Assembly (NCBI GenBank): GCA_022695795.1
Contig: MU404058.1
Location: 248,001-312,000, forward strand
Direction of reading: 5' to 3'
Source: Biscogniauxia marginata
Lineage: Eukaryota > Ascomycota > Sordariomycetes > Xylariales > Xylariaceae
Length of the DNA stretch: 64,000 bases
Shown here: one piece after another, positions 61,601 to 64,000 of the stretch
How positions within the stretch are numbered: position 1 is the stretch's first letter
How the letters are laid out: each line of letters begins with the position of its first letter
Notes under the pieces: model-generated
What the model was told of the DNA's origin: nothing
Seen by the model: only the letters and a program-made list of their open reading frames with translations
Database searches by the model: none
Translations under genes and position numbers: made by a program

Positions 61601-63973
61601 TTATAAGTTACGAAATAAGTATCGTAAGTAACTTTAGAGAAACGGATATAAAAACGAAACATATCGCTTATATAATTCGAGTAACCAAGCTTAAAGATTT
61701 AACGAAAAGAGTATTACGTAAGTACTTCCGTTTCTATAAATTGTTTAAAGATAAAACAAAAAAATAATTATTAAAACATAACTAGTGAAATTACTAAATC
61801 TATTTTAAGAAAAGAAAACAACTAAAACTATTTTTAGTGTATTTTATAAATCAAGAAAAATAAAAAGCATTATAAAAAGGAATTTAAAAGGAATTTAATA
61901 AAAAATATATTCAAGAATTAAGGTCTTCGTTAAAATACCTAGTAATTATAATATTTAAAGTTGATAAAAACAGGAAGTAACATGTTAATAAAGAAAGAAA
62001 CTTAATATAGCGACGAGTAATCGACTATTAACACCTTAATAAAATAACTAAGAAAAACGGATATTTATTACTATTAATAAAACTTATAAAAAGACAAATT
62101 AACAAAGCCTAAATCTTTATAGCACTAGATCTTCGCGATGAATATTATATAATTAGAATAACCAAAGGACATAAATAATATATCGCATTTTAAACAATAT
62201 ATAAACACTATAAATATAAAGTTATGCTATTTAAACTTATTAACGCACTTACTACATTTTAACATATAATTATAATAATTCTTCGCAAGTTTTTAAATAA
62301 ATTTATATTTGTTTATTTAAACGATATATTAATTTACTTAAAAAACGAGAAGAAACATAAGAAACATGTAAAACAAGTGTTAAAAGCCCTAGAAAAAGCA
62401 AACCTACTTATTCACCCGACTAAAAATAAATAGCATATCAAAAAATTAGATTATTTAAGGTTTATAATAAGTCTAAAAGAAATTTACATTTAAAAAGGAA
62501 AAATAATAATAATTAAGGATTAGCTAGAACCTAAAAGTGTTATAAATATATACGCATTTCTTGGCTTTGTTAACTACGTTAAATAACTCATTAAAGATTT
62601 CGGGTATATCGTTAAACCATTAACGGAATTGATTATCCTAGCGAGAACAAAATAGACTTTTTATTTCACTAAAGAAGCTAAACAGGCTTTTCAATAATTA
62701 AAAGAAGTTATAACTAGCGAGGTTATATATAAACTTTTAAACGAAAATAAAAAGAAACGATTAAAGACAAACGCCTTAAATTTCGCCATTGAAATAGTTT
62801 TAAAGTAACTAGAAAATAATAAGAAGTGGTACCTAGTCGCGTACTTATTTAAAGCATTATATAGTGCTAAACTAAACTATTAAATTTATAATAAAGAACT
62901 ATTAATAGTTATTAAAGCATTAAAGGAATAGGAACCATGGCTTAGTAAAACTAAGGAACCTATTAATATTTATTTAAATCACAAGAACCTTACATAATTC
63001 ATAACAATATAAACGCTTAATTAAAAATATAAGCGTTAAATGATTTTCTTGTTTAAATTCAATTTTAAAATCTAGCACATTAAAAGAAAGGAAAATATCT
63101 AAGTAGATCTTCTTAATAAAAGGGGAGATTATAAATTAAAAATCAATAAAAGAAATATCTAGATGTTTAAATAACAAAATAACGAATTAATTATATTAGT
63201 TTATATATAAATTAATATAAGAAACTAGAAATAACGTTTTAAGGGAAATTATAATTAAAAAGAAAAATAATTATAGTCTTAACAAGGATTTAATAACGAA
63301 CTTTTCTTATACAAAGAAAAGGTATATATATTAAAACGAGTATAAAACGAATTTATTAAAAAATTTCATAAATATCCTTTATATAGCCACCAAAGAATTT
63401 TCAAAATAATAAAACGACTTTAAAAAGAATTTAACTTTCTAGGAATGCGATAAACAATTAAAAGAATTATAAAGAATTACAATATTTATAATAAGGTTAA
63501 AGCATTATAACATAAACCATACGAATTATTATAACTAACCTAAATACCTAACAAAGCGTGGCACACAATTACATAGGATTTCGTAATAAAACTCCTAGAG
63601 TTAAAAGATCTTATTATAAGAGTACCTTATAACAATATATAGGTAATTATTAATAAACTCACGAAATATGCCTATTTTTTACCATTTAACGAATCAAGTA
63701 TAATAAAATAACTAGCTTTTAATTTTTTAAGAAAATATGTTAATAAATATGAACTACCGAAACGCATTATTTTAAATAGAGATAAGCTATTTATTTTAAA
63801 ATTTTAAATAAACTTAATAAAACGGATAAAAGTTAAATAAAAGTTATTTATAACGTATTATCCCTAAATAAACAAATAAATAAAAAAACTAAACTAAATA
63901 ATAAAACAATATTTACGAAGCTATATTAACTGGGAAATAAATAACTAAGTAGAATTACTATTAATAGCCTAAA
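58680..63973 (+). mobile_element. Gypsy element E internal region (RIP-degraded, right end off window)
   Basis: Plus-strand gag-pol homologous to element C: zinc-knuckle remnant near 59820-59870, a surviving 68-codon open stretch at 60428-60634 between gag and protease/RT, reverse transcriptase near 62310-62340 with YLND, and integrase to 63973, where homology to element C (about 40875) ends abruptly. Many stops. Confidence 0.82.
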
Positions 63974-64000
63974 TGTTACGAGACTCCTAAAATGAGGAAA
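63974..64000 (+). repeat. Start of another LTR inserted in element E (cut by window end)
   Basis: Homology to element C breaks at 63974 and the new sequence begins TGTTACGAGACTCC, resembling the TGTTACG LTR ends in this window. Only 27 bases are visible. Confidence 0.45.

Noticed and set aside
1..64000. tRNA, rRNA or CRISPR features
   Set aside because: No cloverleaf, rRNA-like conserved block or spaced repeat array was noticed; the tandem repeats found are LTR minisatellites.

Overview
The window looks like a chromosome segment of a filamentous ascomycete (Pezizomycotina). Genes of normal base composition carry short GT-AG introns (about 48-160 bp) and sit between very AT-rich blocks of Ty3/gypsy retrotransposons. 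In those blocks C survives mainly outside CpA, and copies differ mostly by C-to-T and G-to-A changes, which is the signature of repeat-induced point mutation (RIP). Genus cannot be fixed from the sequence.

Layout. 1-5080: RIP-degraded minus-strand gypsy element with an un-RIPped solo LTR inside it. 5081-24190: gene island. 24190-24473: a 284-bp palindrome on the island edge. 24474-47545: nested gypsy elements (an outer copy, a second copy with TSD AAAAC, a third inside it with TSD CTTTA). 47546-49442: the 5' part of a diterpene cyclase gene, cut by an LTR. 49443-50640: no clear gene. 50641-53454: unidentified RIP-degraded repeat. 53455-64000: one minus-strand gypsy copy, one plus-strand copy, and the first bases of another LTR at the window end.

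The gene island holds, in order: an intact DUF6594 membrane protein gene; an intact amidase with nine exons; a decayed short-chain dehydrogenase; a Cys-rich protein of unknown role; an intact MFS monocarboxylate-type transporter; UstYa-type (DUF3328) gene 1; a tiny secreted-peptide gene; UstYa-type gene 2; UstYa-type gene 3; and an O-methyltransferase with one premature stop. I derived all spliced models by hand from splice sites, reading frame and family fit.

The main discovery candidate is the segment 14.2-23.5 kb. The tiny gene at 17942-18277 (too short and too split to appear as a long ORF) encodes a 71-residue protein with an N-terminal signal peptide followed by two near-identical 23-residue repeats, each on its own phase-1 exon, differing almost only at silent positions. 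Next to three UstYa-family genes, a methyltransferase and a transporter, this has the architecture of a fungal ribosomal peptide (RiPP, dikaritin-like) cluster: precursor, oxidative cyclases, tailoring enzyme, exporter. The precursor lacks the usual Lys-Arg Kex2 sites, so if real it is an unusual type. The cluster may be losing function: the methyltransferase and the neighbouring diterpene cyclase carry in-frame CAG/CAA-to-TAG/TAA changes of RIP type.
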